This document shows, piece after piece, positions 28,964 to 37,693 of a stretch of 64,000 nt of DNA. Numbering within the stretch: position 1 is the first letter of the stretch; the number at the start of each line of letters is the position of its first letter. The translations under genes were made by a program, and so were the position numbers. The DNA comes from an uncultured Clostridia bacterium. GTDB lineage: Bacteria > Bacillota > Clostridia > TANB77 > CAG-508. The notes below the pieces were generated by a model, which saw only the letters and a list, made by a program, of their open reading frames with translations, made no database searches and had not been told where the DNA came from. Location of the stretch: the NCBI GenBank assembly GCA_948735595.1, contig CAPXSA010000014.1:61605-125604 (forward strand), read 5' to 3'.

Positions 28964-29068
28964 TACTCTTACAGCTTGCAGAAAAAATAATCAGCAAATT
29001 TAGTTACTAATAAAAAATGACAAAAAAATATATACAAATGAAACAAAATATGGTACAATACTCAAGAA

Positions 29069-29165
29069 TTAGAGTAGAAAGTAAATCGTTAAGACTTGTG
29101 TAGACGGGAAGTTGCTCACAAGGCAAAAGGATAAAAACTTGCGTATTTATTTTCGCATTCCGCTA
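29069..29165 (+). promoter_or_regulatory. Tetrahydrofolate (THF) riboswitch
   Basis: It matches the THF-I aptamer layout: AGAGTAGA, then CGTTAAG (ATCGTTAAGACTTGTG), GACGGGAAGTTG, a paired CTTGTG...CACAAG, and closing CATTCCGCT. It stands before the folate transporter gene, as expected for this class. Recognised by eye; a covariance-model search would confirm it. Confidence 0.8.
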
Positions 29166-29191
29166 AGAAGATGAGAGAAAGATAAAAATAT

Positions 29192-29233
29192 ATTCCTCTT
29201 TTTTTGATGCGGAAATTATCAAAAAGGAGGAAT
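29192..29233 (+). promoter_or_regulatory. Expression-platform hairpin that hides the folT ribosome-binding site
   Basis: ATTCCTC plus TTTTTGAT pairs with ATCAAAAA plus GAGGAAT, burying AAGGAGG. The T6 after it means it could also work as a terminator. It is the natural output stage of the riboswitch. Confidence 0.65.
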
Positions 29234-29238
29234 TTTTT

Positions 29239-29787
29239 ATGCGTACTAACAAAAAAATTATTTTAACAGCAGTTTTATTAGCATTACTTATTATTTTATC
29301 AAGGTTTTTATCGCTTAAAACACCATATATGAAAATCAGTTTTGCTTTTGTACCAACGATGCTTTGTGCAGTTTGGCTAGGACCAAAATGGACGATTCTT
29401 TTAAATGTATTAGGAGATGTAATAGGAGCAACTCTATTTCCAACAGGACCATATTTTGTAGGATACACAATTAGTACAGCGATTGCTGGTTTAATTTATG
29501 GATTACTATTATATAAAAAAGAAGGAAAAGAATATAGCAATATCAATTTTTTAATAAGACTAATCATTGCAACGACTTTAGTTGCTATTATCTGCAATAT
29601 GGGACTAAATACTTTATGGTCTGCAATTACTACAGGAAAAGCATTCTGGGGATTGTTAGGCATGAGAGTTGTAAAACAACTCATTATGATACCAATTCAT
29701 GTGGCTGTTATATTCTTCATAGAGAAAGTACTAAGAAAACCGTTTGACAAATATGTAAGAACAGGAAATGAAGCAGTAGAAAGCTAA
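29239..29787 (+). CDS. folT: Folate ECF transporter substrate-binding component (FolT family)
   Basis: 182 residues, six membrane helices (ILTAVLLALLIILSRFL, ISFAFVPTMLCAVWLGP, LNVLGDVIGATLFPTGPYF and others). FolT-type S components begin with an R-N-T-K-like cytosolic tail and contain FAFVP and GDVIGA as here. Substrate is inferred from the THF riboswitch upstream. It forms an operon with the ATPase and T component. Confidence 0.85.
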   Translation: MRTNKKIILTAVLLALLIILSRFLSLKTPYMKISFAFVPTMLCAVWLGPKWTILLNVLGDVIGATLFPTGPYFVGYTISTAIAGLIYGLLLYKKEGKEYSNINFLIRLIIATTLVAIICNMGLNTLWSAITTGKAFWGLLGMRVVKQLIMIPIHVAVIFFIEKVLRKPFDKYVRTGNEAVES

Positions 29788-29813
29788 AAAAGTAAGACAA
29801 GATAGGAGCAAAC

Positions 29814-30614
29814 ATGATAAAAATAGAAAATGTATCATTCCAGTATAGAGGAACAGATACAAAAGTATTAGATAATTTGAATTTAGAAATACAAGAAGGG
29901 GAGATTATAGCCATTGTAGGAAAAAATGGCTGTGGTAAATCTACTCTTGGTAAGCTGATAGCAGGTATTTTACCACTAAAGCAAGGAAGCATCACAATTG
30001 ATGGATTAGATAGTAAGAACAAAAAAAAGGAACAAGAAATTAGAAATAAAATAGGAATTGTATTTCAAAATCCAGAAAATCAAATTGTATTTAGCAATAT
30101 CAAAGATGAAATTTCTTTTGCACTAAAAGGATTAAACAAGGAAGAAATAGATAATAGAGTACAACAGGCATTAGAAAAAGTAGAGATGCTACAAGTCAAG
30201 GAGCAAGATTTATATAACTTATCTCTAGGACAAAAGCAAAGAGTGATGATAGCAGAAATTTTAGCGAAGAATCCGAAATATATTATTTTAGACGAGCCGA
30301 CAACAATGATAGATAGCTTAGGAAAAGATAAGATATATCAAATTATTAAAAGTCTAAAGCAACAAGGCTATACTTTAATTTGCATTACCAATTTAGCAGA
30401 CGAAATTCTATTAGCAGATAGAACCTTGATTTTAGAAAATGGTAGACTAGTAACAGAAATCAAAAAAGAGGAGTTAGTAGAAAGAGCACAAGAAATAGAA
30501 GAACATGATATTAAATTACCAACACTCTTAGAGATTTTGTGTAAATTAAATGAAAAAGGGAAGAAAATTGAGTTACAAGATTATACAGTAGAAGAACTAG
30601 TTAAAAAATTGTAG
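29814..30614 (+). CDS. ecfA: ECF transporter ATPase (EcfA)
   Basis: 266 residues. Walker A VGKNGCGKSTLGKL, Q-loop FQNPENQIV, signature LSLGQKQRVMIAEIL and Walker B IILDEPTTMID. The C-terminal segment is typical of EcfA. Group II ECF systems normally use two different ATPases; only one is encoded here, so it may act as a homodimer or borrow a second subunit from elsewhere. Confidence 0.9.
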   Translation: MIKIENVSFQYRGTDTKVLDNLNLEIQEGEIIAIVGKNGCGKSTLGKLIAGILPLKQGSITIDGLDSKNKKKEQEIRNKIGIVFQNPENQIVFSNIKDEISFALKGLNKEEIDNRVQQALEKVEMLQVKEQDLYNLSLGQKQRVMIAEILAKNPKYIILDEPTTMIDSLGKDKIYQIIKSLKQQGYTLICITNLADEILLADRTLILENGRLVTEIKKEELVERAQEIEEHDIKLPTLLEILCKLNEKGKKIELQDYTVEELVKKL

Positions 30615-30628
30615 GGAAGGACTTTAAA

Positions 30629-31192
30629 ATGAAGAATGTAGTCATATTTATTTTATTTTTGCTATATGCAACAGCAATATTTTTCATACCAAATAGTATT
30701 TTTCTATTATGTCCATTTGTAATTAACATAGTATTGTGGCTAGTAACAAAAAGTGATATCAAAAGAATAGTTCGAAATTTACTAAAAATATTTCCTTTTG
30801 TACTACTTACTTTTCTTATTAACTGTTGGTTAGATACCTATATCAATGCTTTATGGATGGCAACAAAGTTATTATTAGTGTGTAACATTACTTTTATTTA
30901 TAGCCAAACTACCAGTACTGCACAGGTAGCAAAAACAGTGAGAAAACTATGCACACCTTTAAAGCTATTCAAAATAAATCCAGAAATCATAGAGGTGTTA
31001 GTAGCAATAGCATTATCTATTCTTCCTATTATGAGAAGAGAATACATAGAAGTAAAAGAAGCTTGTAAAGCCAAAAATATTCCTGTAAATTTAAAAAATA
31101 GTAAAATTATTTTATCTAGAATGCTTACTTCTTATTTAGAAAGAGTGGATGAGATAGACGAAGCATTAATAGAAAAGGGATATAACTATTAA
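30629..31192 (+). CDS. ecfT: ECF transporter transmembrane component (EcfT)
   Basis: 187 residues, four or five membrane helices and a cytoplasmic coupling region with the Ala-Arg-Gly-type motif replaced by EACKAKNIPV. It is shorter than the usual 260-residue EcfT. Adjacent to FolT and EcfA. The missing length is mostly at the N-terminal membrane part. Confidence 0.82.
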   Translation: MKNVVIFILFLLYATAIFFIPNSIFLLCPFVINIVLWLVTKSDIKRIVRNLLKIFPFVLLTFLINCWLDTYINALWMATKLLLVCNITFIYSQTTSTAQVAKTVRKLCTPLKLFKINPEIIEVLVAIALSILPIMRREYIEVKEACKAKNIPVNLKNSKIILSRMLTSYLERVDEIDEALIEKGYNY

Positions 31193-31196
31193 TAAT

Positions 31197-31225
31197 TTGA
31201 AAAATTATGTAAAATATGATATAAT
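31197..31225 (+). promoter_or_regulatory. Sigma-A-type promoter
   Basis: TTGAAA (31197-31202), 17 bases, TATAAT (31220-31225), upstream of the cysteine-motif protein gene at 31278. Confidence 0.8.
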
Positions 31226-31277
31226 GAGACAGAATTTGCCAATAAGCAATTTAGAAAATGAATAAGGAGAATAGGTG

Positions 31278-31844
31278 ATGAATGTAGGCGAAATGGCACA
31301 AATGCTGGAAAGCGTATTAAACCCAGAACGGTATTACCAAAGTTTAGGAAAGGACTATGCCACAGCAAAGAATGTAAATGTAGAAATTTGTAAAGGGTGT
31401 GGAGGTGAATGCTGCCAAAGGTGTGGGTGCGATTTTAGTCCTGATGATTTCCAAGAGATTTCTTTTGAATACTTGAAACAGCAAATGGAAAAAGGCTATA
31501 TCTCTATAGAGTATATAGACAGAGAACAAATTTATAGTGATTTTGGAGGATATATTCTTAGGGCAAGAAATCAAGGAAATCCCATCGTGGATGCTGGCTA
31601 TGGCCGAAGAACGCCGTGTATTCTGTGGACAAAAGAAGATGGATGCAAATTAGACTATAAATACAGACCAACAGGTGGCAAATTAATGAAGCCATCAGCC
31701 AAAATAGACAGAGCCACAGGAGAACACGAATGTCCTACAAGTTATAGTACCAGACGGTGTGTTTATGAATGGAAACGTTATCAGCATATTCTACTGCAAT
31801 TAAAAGACTATTTCCAAGATAAAGATTTTCCTTGTTCCTTATAA
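31278..31844 (+). CDS. Cysteine-cluster protein (YkgJ-like, possibly metal-binding) with two sense CGG codons
   Basis: 188 residues; CKGCGGECCQRCGCDFSPDDF near residue 38 resembles the metal-binding start of YkgJ-type proteins, and later cysteines (TPCILW, GCKLDY, HECPTSY) fit the same idea. AAGGAG precedes ATG 31278. Codon use is more GC-rich than its neighbours (for example ACGCCGTGT). It has in-frame CGG at 31329 and 31755, both read most naturally as arginine (NPERYYQ and STRRCVYEW); a +1 shift at the first would stop within six codons. This suggests recent acquisition or that CGG is not wholly unreadable. Confidence 0.75.
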   Translation: MNVGEMAQMLESVLNPERYYQSLGKDYATAKNVNVEICKGCGGECCQRCGCDFSPDDFQEISFEYLKQQMEKGYISIEYIDREQIYSDFGGYILRARNQGNPIVDAGYGRRTPCILWTKEDGCKLDYKYRPTGGKLMKPSAKIDRATGEHECPTSYSTRRCVYEWKRYQHILLQLKDYFQDKDFPCSL

Positions 31845-31873
31845 GAAAATGCAAAATTAGCAATTCTTATTTC

Positions 31874-31921
31874 AAAAAGTCAAAAGACAATGTGATAAAA
31901 CGCATTGTCTTTTGACTTTTT
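31874..31921. terminator. Bidirectional terminator
   Basis: AAAAAGTCAAAAGACAATG and CATTGTCTTTTGACTTTTT form a 19-bp perfect stem between convergent genes. Confidence 0.92.
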
Positions 31922-31942
31922 ATTGTGAATAAAATAAGCTTC

Positions 31943-32161
31943 TTATTTTTCTCGATAAGGCTTCATTTCATCTGTTAACTCAAGCAAATAATCAACAGAA
32001 GTATTATAAAATTTAGCAAGGTCAATTAATACTTTGGTAGGAATATCATTTTCACCTGTTTCATATTTGGAATATCCAGTTTGTGACATATTTAAATATT
32101 GAGCAACTTTTGACTGATTTAAATCTTTATCTTCTCTTAATTCTCGTAATCTCTTAAACAT
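31943..32161 (-). CDS. XRE-family transcriptional regulator
   Basis: 72 residues: a single helix-turn-helix domain, LREDKDLNQSKVAQYLNMSQ and YSKYETGENDIPTKVLIDLAKFYNTSVDYLL. Start at 32161 is supported by GGAGG on the minus strand. It diverges from the sortase operon, and three palindromes lie in the shared intergenic region, so it probably represses that operon and itself. Confidence 0.92.
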   Translation of the reverse strand: MFKRLRELREDKDLNQSKVAQYLNMSQTGYSKYETGENDIPTKVLIDLAKFYNTSVDYLLELTDEMKPYREK

Positions 32162-32234
32162 GAAATCCTCCATTCTTAAAATATAATTTCCCCTAAATTT
32201 AGTATTTGTAGAAATTCGTAAAATTATTTTAAAA

Positions 32235-32306
32235 TAATCTGAATTAGGTTATTGACATTTAACCTGAAATAGATTAAAATAATCCAAGATAATCTGAAAC
32301 AGGTTA
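32235..32306 (+). promoter_or_regulatory. Three 17-bp operator palindromes around the sortase promoter
   Basis: TAATCTGAATTAGGTTA (32235-32251), TAACCTGAAATAGATTA (32260-32276) and TAATCTGAAACAGGTTA (32290-32306); consensus TAAYCTGAAWYAGRTTA. Between and within them is a promoter: TTGACA (32252-32257), 17 bases, TAAAAT (32275-32280). The layout implies repression, probably by the divergent XRE protein. Confidence 0.85.
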
Positions 32307-32371
32307 AAAATTCCAAAATAATCTAACCAAAACAGGACAATGAAGGGAGGGAAGTTTTTTATAGAAAGGAA

Positions 32372-33032
32372 ATGGCAGTATATTCTAAGGGGCCAAAAGC
32401 CAAAAAGAAAAAAAAGGGAACAAGAAACAACATTATAATTAGTATTCTATTCTGCATTATTATCCTTGCTATTATTTATTTAGTGGTTAGTGATTCTTCA
32501 CTTAATTTGAACCCTTATGGAGGGGAAGATTTAATAGGAAACAGTAAAGTAACTGAAAATCAAAATAATCAGCAAGACGAGCAAAATGTAGTAGAAGAGA
32601 AAAAAGATGAAATTGTTTCAGATGTTAAAATACCTGGGAAAATTGGCGGATATGAAGTCGCAGGCAAATTGGTAATGGAAAAGATAGGAGTAAATAGTAA
32701 TATCCTAAATGATTATTCAGACCCTGCTTTAGAAGTATCAATAGGCAAGATTTCAGGACCTGAATTAAATGCGCCAGGGAATTTCTGTATTGTTGGTCAT
32801 AGAGGTTATCAATTCGGAAAATTGGATACCTTGAAAAAACGGAGATACATTCTATGCAATAAATAGGAAGACAAAAACAAAAGTCACCTATAAAGTTACT
32901 AGTGTATCTACAGTAGGACCAAACGACGTAGATTGTTATCGTCAAAATAGTGATGGAAAAAGAAAAATCACTATTGTAACATGCACACCTAGCGGAGCAC
33001 GAAGAGTGGTTTGCCAAGCATGTGAAATTTAA
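32372..33032 (+). CDS. Class D-like sortase requiring a +1 frameshift at CGG
   Basis: Full length 219 residues when one base is skipped: N-terminal helix (about 15-35), a low-complexity linker, then the sortase domain with VGHRGYQFGKLDTL (catalytic His), KKGDTFYAI, IVTC (catalytic Cys) and SGARRVV (catalytic Arg). The unshifted frame ends 8 codons after CGG at 32840 and lacks Cys and Arg. Skipping C gives KKGD, the usual Gly at this point of class D sortases. ATG 32372 follows AGAAAGGA. It anchors the cohesin protein encoded next, by context. Confidence 0.87.
32840..32842 (+). other. +1 frameshift site 1: AAA CGG A, chromosomal sortase
   Basis: In-frame CGG at codon 157; protein continues as Gly (GGA) from 32841. 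Catalytic Cys and Arg lie downstream. Confidence 0.85.
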
Positions 33033-33092
33033 GAGGTATATTGAAAATAGATGTACCACCGAAGAAAATAATAAAGAAAGAGGTAAATAATT

Positions 33093-33710
33093 ATGAAAAA
33101 ATCAATATTAGTAGCAATTTTAGTAGCTGTTATGTTATTAGTAGCAGTAGGAAGTGTAAATGCAGCAACAGTAACTGCAAATAAAACAACAATCAAAGCA
33201 GGAGAAGAAGTAAAAATTACTGTAACTCCTAGCGAAGCAAGAGACGGAGTTCAATTTGACATTGAATATGATGCAACAGCATTAAGCTATGAAGGAACAG
33301 CAAAACCAACTGGTATGGAAGTTATGGACCAAGTAACAGGTGGAACAGGTAGAGTTATGGTATATAGTATGGATGGAAAAACAACAAATGCAGTTGTTAT
33401 GACATTTAAAGCTTTAAAAGATGTAGAAGCTACAGAAGTTAAAGTTACAGGATTTGTTAGTGGAGCAGAAGAAGTCGCAGAAGCTGGAAAAGTAACATTA
33501 AAAGTAGAAAAAGCAGAAGATCAAAAAGACCCAGAAAACCCAACAAATCCAGATAAACCAACAAATCCAGAAAAGCCAAATAAACCAACAGACATCAATG
33601 GAAAACCAATTGTAGAACACCCACAAACAGGAGCACCTATCTATGCTGTAGCAGTTGCAGTAATCGTAATTGCAGCAGGAGCAGTTTTAGCAATTAGAAG
33701 AAATAAATAA
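33093..33710 (+). CDS. Cell-wall-anchored cohesin-domain protein
   Basis: 205 residues. Signal peptide (1-25, ends VNA), cohesin-like domain (about 26-145: EVKITVTPSEARDGVQFDIEYD, LSYEGT, VVMTFKAL), Pro/Lys/Asn linker (DPENPTNPDKPTNPEKPNKP), HPQTG sorting motif near residue 175, membrane helix and RRNK tail. Cohesins bind dockerins. The next gene carries a dockerin, and the preceding one a sortase, so the three form a surface assembly unit. Confidence 0.85.
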   Translation: MKKSILVAILVAVMLLVAVGSVNAATVTANKTTIKAGEEVKITVTPSEARDGVQFDIEYDATALSYEGTAKPTGMEVMDQVTGGTGRVMVYSMDGKTTNAVVMTFKALKDVEATEVKVTGFVSGAEEVAEAGKVTLKVEKAEDQKDPENPTNPDKPTNPEKPNKPTDINGKPIVEHPQTGAPIYAVAVAVIVIAAGAVLAIRRNK

Positions 33711-33777
33711 GAAGCACACATACCAATAAGATTTAGAAAAAGGAAATGAAAAATAAAACTTTTAGGGGGAATAAAAA

Positions 33778-36700
33778 GTGAATAAAAATTTAAAAGTTAT
33801 ATCATCACTAGCAATGGCTGGAATTTTAGCTGCAACAGGAATTTCAACTGTATCAGCAGCAACAACAAAGTCATTAGGTGTTTATAGAAAAGTAGTAGAA
33901 GGAAAAGCAATTGTTCCTTATGTTCTATCAAGTGCAAATGACAGAGTAACTGTTCAAGATTTAAACAGTGAATTTGGAGTTACTCTATCAAACGGAACAA
34001 CAGTAAAAACAGGAACAACATTTAACAAATCTGGCGAAGAACATACTGTAGTAGTATACGGTGATGTAAATAGCGACGGACGTGTTAACGTCAATGATGT
34101 TACAGAAACAGCTAAAGCAGTATTCAAAACACCAACAGGTGTTGTAAAAGAAGCTGCTGATGTGGCTCATGATGGAAGAATTAATGTAAATGATGTTACA
34201 ACATTAGCTAAATTCATTGTTAAAAATGAAGCTTTAAATATTAGCTTAAAATCAGAAGAAGAACAAACAAATTACACTTATACATTAAAGGTTAATGAAA
34301 ACAACATTGTTAATAGTGAAAATGAAGATGCTACAAAAGTAGTTATCACACCAAAAGATGAATTTGTAGCTAAAGAATATACCATTAAAGTAGTAAAAGA
34401 AGACGGAAAAACAGCAGTTAGTGGTGTTACTGCAAACTTTACAGGAAATGCAAACGACAAAACAGCAACAGCAACAGTAGACTTCTCAAGTGTTGCTGAT
34501 GGTAAGTATATCGTACGCCTAGAATTAGGTGGAAAAACAGTAGGAGAAGTAACTGTTGAAAAGCATGCTGATACTACAAACTTAAAAGCAAATGTAGTAG
34601 CAAAAAGAGTTGGATCAGATAATGCGGTAGTTAGCTTAGAAAGTGCAGAAAATGCAAAAATCGTTAAAATCTATTGCACAATAGCAAGCACAAAACCAGC
34701 TAAAGACGACATAGTTGAAAAAGGTAGAACTATTACAGTAACAAACAATGTTCTAGGAGAAACATCTATTACCAATAATAATGTTGCTGCTTCAGGACAA
34801 AATTTATACTATGTATTAGAAGATACTTATGGAAATAGAACAGAAGGAAGCGTTGTTATTCCAAATGACAATGCAACAGCAGCTACTACAACAATTGAAA
34901 CTATTGTAGCAAAAGAAAGTGAAAATAAATTTGATATTACATTAAATGCTGCACCTGCAAGTAGCAAAAATGTTATTGTAACTTTATATAAAGACGGAAA
35001 AGCAATTGATACAGCAACTGTACCTACAACAACAGCTACAGCTACAGCAGACTTTACAAGCGTTATTAAAGAAGTAGGAACATATACTGTAAAAGCATAT
35101 GTAGAAGCATCTGCAACTGAAAAACAATCTGCAACAGTAGATTCAACAGCAACAGCTGAAAATGCAGGAAAGATTGTAGTATCTCAATTAGCACAAGTAA
35201 CAGATGTAAAAGTAGATGTTGCAAATAGCAAAATTACATGGAAAGATGCAAGCAATAAAGAAGCAACTTACAAAATAACTGTATTAGAGCCAGAAGTAGT
35301 AAATGGCAAATATACAGGAAAATATGTAATAAAAGAAGAAGTAGCTTCTGATAAGGTAGATAACACAAAGAAGGAAGCAACACTTCCTGCAATTACTGCA
35401 AATACTTCTTATAGAGTACAAGTAGTAGCACAAAATGCATCTAAGAGAATATTAGACTCAGAAGCAGCTACATCAAATGACTTCTTCACAGTAGCAACAC
35501 CTGCAACTCCTACAGTAGACAATCAATCATTAGAAAGAGCTGTAAAATTAACAGGTATTACAAAAGCTGAATTAGCAGGAGATAGCAATGCTACAATCAG
35601 CTATGCAGTAGAAGTATACAACGTAGCAGGAGAAGAAACAAAACTTGTAGCTACAAAAGCTGTAACATTAGCAAAAACAGAAGGTCAAAGCACTTATGAA
35701 ACAGTAGTTGATGGATTAGAAGCTGGTAAAACATACAAATTTGTATTAACAGTAACCATCAATGGAGTAACCAAAAAAGCTCCTATCACAAGTGGTGACG
35801 TAATTGTTAAAAACTCAATTGCAATTAATGGTCTTACTGTAAATGAGGCAGCTACAGAAGCAAAACAAGGTGAAATTTACACAAATGGAACCAAAGCTTA
35901 TATTAATGGGGAAGCAATTGATAATATCAATGTATTCTCAACAGAATACCAAGCAATTTTAAATGATATTGTAAAAGGGCTAAAAACAGGTGACAAAGTT
36001 ACCATTTCTGGAAACAATATTAAATTAGAATTAAACCATAATGCTAGTGCAACAACAGCATTAGGAGCATCTATTAAAGGTAAAAATGTAGAAGTAATCG
36101 GAAATGGTTACTACAGAACTCTTACAACAGCTGATAAAGCGAGCAAAGTAGTTCTAAGTGCAACTAATGGTAGAGGATATTTTGCAGTTAGCACAAATGC
36201 ACTAAATGCAGAAGAAGTTGTTTTAGATGGAGCAACTCTACAATCAATTGTTGGAACTTACACAGTAAAAGGTAACACAACAACTACTATCAATGGTGTT
36301 GTTGCAAAAGTATCAAAAGATACAAAAGTAACACCTACAAGTGGAAAATTAACAGTTGTAGCAAGTGATAGCAATTTAGACCTTTCTACAAGTGCAACTT
36401 TAGCACTTGAAATTAGTGGAGAAAATGACTTAGCATTAAGACAAACAGGAAATATTACAATTAATGCTAAAAACGGTGATATTACTTTAACATCTCCAAA
36501 AGCAACTGTTACAGGAAATATCAATGTAACAATCGAAAATGGAGAATTAAATGTTACTGCTGATACATTAGCAGGTGCAAAAAATGTTGTAGTAAACAAC
36601 GCAAAAGGTGAAACAACAACAGTTGTAGCAAACTTAAAAGCTACAGCACCATTTACAACAACAGCAGCAGTTAATATAAACGATATTTTAGATGTTTATG

Positions 36701-36897
36701 CTGAAACAGAAGCACTTGACACAGTAAGTGAATTGGCAATAGCAAGTGGAAAAACAGCAAAAGAAGTTGTAGACTTTGTAAATGGATTAGGAATTAGCAA
36801 AGAAGCTAATGCTTCTATCGAAGTTTCTAATACTGGAGTAGTTACACTTACATTTACAGGAGTTGTAACAAATTACAAAGTAGTAGGTCTTAAATAA
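33778..36897 (+). CDS. Large secreted dockerin-containing surface protein
   Basis: 1039 residues. Signal peptide (1-28), then a type I dockerin (about 95-155) with two calcium-binding repeats, GDVNSDGRVNVNDVTETAK and AHDGRINVNDVTTLAKF. After that come several beta-sandwich (Ig or fibronectin-like) modules, Thr/Ala/Val/Lys rich. No LPXTG signal, so it would be held to the cell by cohesin binding. GTG start after GGGGGA. Unusual in placing the dockerin at the N-terminus. No in-frame CGG. Confidence 0.85.
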   Translation: MNKNLKVISSLAMAGILAATGISTVSAATTKSLGVYRKVVEGKAIVPYVLSSANDRVTVQDLNSEFGVTLSNGTTVKTGTTFNKSGEEHTVVVYGDVNSDGRVNVNDVTETAKAVFKTPTGVVKEAADVAHDGRINVNDVTTLAKFIVKNEALNISLKSEEEQTNYTYTLKVNENNIVNSENEDATKVVITPKDEFVAKEYTIKVVKEDGKTAVSGVTANFTGNANDKTATATVDFSSVADGKYIVRLELGGKTVGEVTVEKHADTTNLKANVVAKRVGSDNAVVSLESAENAKIVKIYCTIASTKPAKDDIVEKGRTITVTNNVLGETSITNNNVAASGQNLYYVLEDTYGNRTEGSVVIPNDNATAATTTIETIVAKESENKFDITLNAAPASSKNVIVTLYKDGKAIDTATVPTTTATATADFTSVIKEVGTYTVKAYVEASATEKQSATVDSTATAENAGKIVVSQLAQVTDVKVDVANSKITWKDASNKEATYKITVLEPEVVNGKYTGKYVIKEEVASDKVDNTKKEATLPAITANTSYRVQVVAQNASKRILDSEAATSNDFFTVATPATPTVDNQSLERAVKLTGITKAELAGDSNATISYAVEVYNVAGEETKLVATKAVTLAKTEGQSTYETVVDGLEAGKTYKFVLTVTINGVTKKAPITSGDVIVKNSIAINGLTVNEAATEAKQGEIYTNGTKAYINGEAIDNINVFSTEYQAILNDIVKGLKTGDKVTISGNNIKLELNHNASATTALGASIKGKNVEVIGNGYYRTLTTADKASKVVLSATNGRGYFAVSTNALNAEEVVLDGATLQSIVGTYTVKGNTTTTINGVVAKVSKDTKVTPTSGKLTVVASDSNLDLSTSATLALEISGENDLALRQTGNITINAKNGDITLTSPKATVTGNINVTIENGELNVTADTLAGAKNVVVNNAKGETTTVVANLKATAPFTTTAAVNINDILDVYAETEALDTVSELAIASGKTAKEVVDFVNGLGISKEANASIEVSNTGVVTLTFTGVVTNYKVVGLK

Positions 36898-36920
36898 AAA
36901 ACCAATAAGACTATTAATAG

Positions 36921-36950
36921 AAACGGGCAATTTTGACATTGCCCGTTTTT
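36921..36950 (+). terminator. Rho-independent terminator
   Basis: AAACGGGCAA and TTGCCCGTTTTT arms with a short loop, after the dockerin gene. Confidence 0.9.
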
Positions 36951-37065
36951 CTACTAAAACATATAACAATTTATGCTAAAAAATTCTAAAACCTTATAGC
37001 GGAAAGGTAATTATTTATTGAAAGTAAAGAACATAAAAATAAAGAAATAGAGAGGAAAAATATTC

Positions 37066-37548
37066 ATGAAAAATAAAGGAAAAATGATTGCGATTATTAT
37101 AGTAGTACTAGTCGTCATAGGAATTGCAGCTTTTGCTGTGCTAAATAGTGGTAGAAAAGCAATTACACTTGAAAAGTTTGAAGAAAAGGCAAAAGAAAAT
37201 GGCTATAATATAGCAGATATACAAAATGATATTACAGACAAAGAAGAAGTAACTGGTGCAAAGGTAGCTATGAGTGAAGACTATAGTTATATCATTAGAT
37301 TTTATACCTTAAAAGATAACGATGTAGCAAATAGTTTTTACAATGAGCAAAAAGAAGAAATAGCTAAGAACAAACAAGAAGGAAATGAACCAGTAGAAAA
37401 AAGTGGTGAAAACGATAGTACATATACATTGAAATCAAATGGCAAGTATATGTATATTTCTAAAATTGACAATACAATTTTACAACTAACTGTCAATGAA
37501 ACAGAAGAGCAAAAAGTAACTGAATTCATCAAAAAACTAGGATATTAA
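37066..37548 (+). CDS. Membrane-anchored hypothetical protein
   Basis: 160 residues with one N-terminal helix (MIAIIIVVLVVIGIAAFAVL), then an extracytoplasmic domain with a two-fold alpha/beta look (VAMSEDYSYIIRFYTLKD, TYTLKSNGKYMYISKID). Resembles small Clostridia surface proteins of unknown role. AGAGAGG precedes the ATG. Single gene with terminator after it. Confidence 0.75.
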   Translation: MKNKGKMIAIIIVVLVVIGIAAFAVLNSGRKAITLEKFEEKAKENGYNIADIQNDITDKEEVTGAKVAMSEDYSYIIRFYTLKDNDVANSFYNEQKEEIAKNKQEGNEPVEKSGENDSTYTLKSNGKYMYISKIDNTILQLTVNETEEQKVTEFIKKLGY

Positions 37549-37553
37549 AAATG

Positions 37554-37584
37554 AAGTCTCCTATCATAAAAGATGGGAGATTTT
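37554..37584 (+). terminator. Rho-independent terminator
   Basis: AAGTCTCCTATC pairs with GATGGGAGATTTT around a short A-rich loop. Confidence 0.8.
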
Positions 37585-37693
37585 ATCTTGAGGAACTATT
37601 CCTTTTTCAAAAAACTTGTGATATAATGACGAAGTCAAGTGATATATAATACTTGACTAGAATTCAAAAATAAAATGAAGGGAAGAAAGTAAA

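Noticed and set aside
32811..32817. AATTCGG in the sortase as another shift site
   Set aside because: Here the C ends a TTC codon (TTC GGA, Phe-Gly) and the frame is continuous. Many other CGG words in the window are likewise split over two codons and were not counted.
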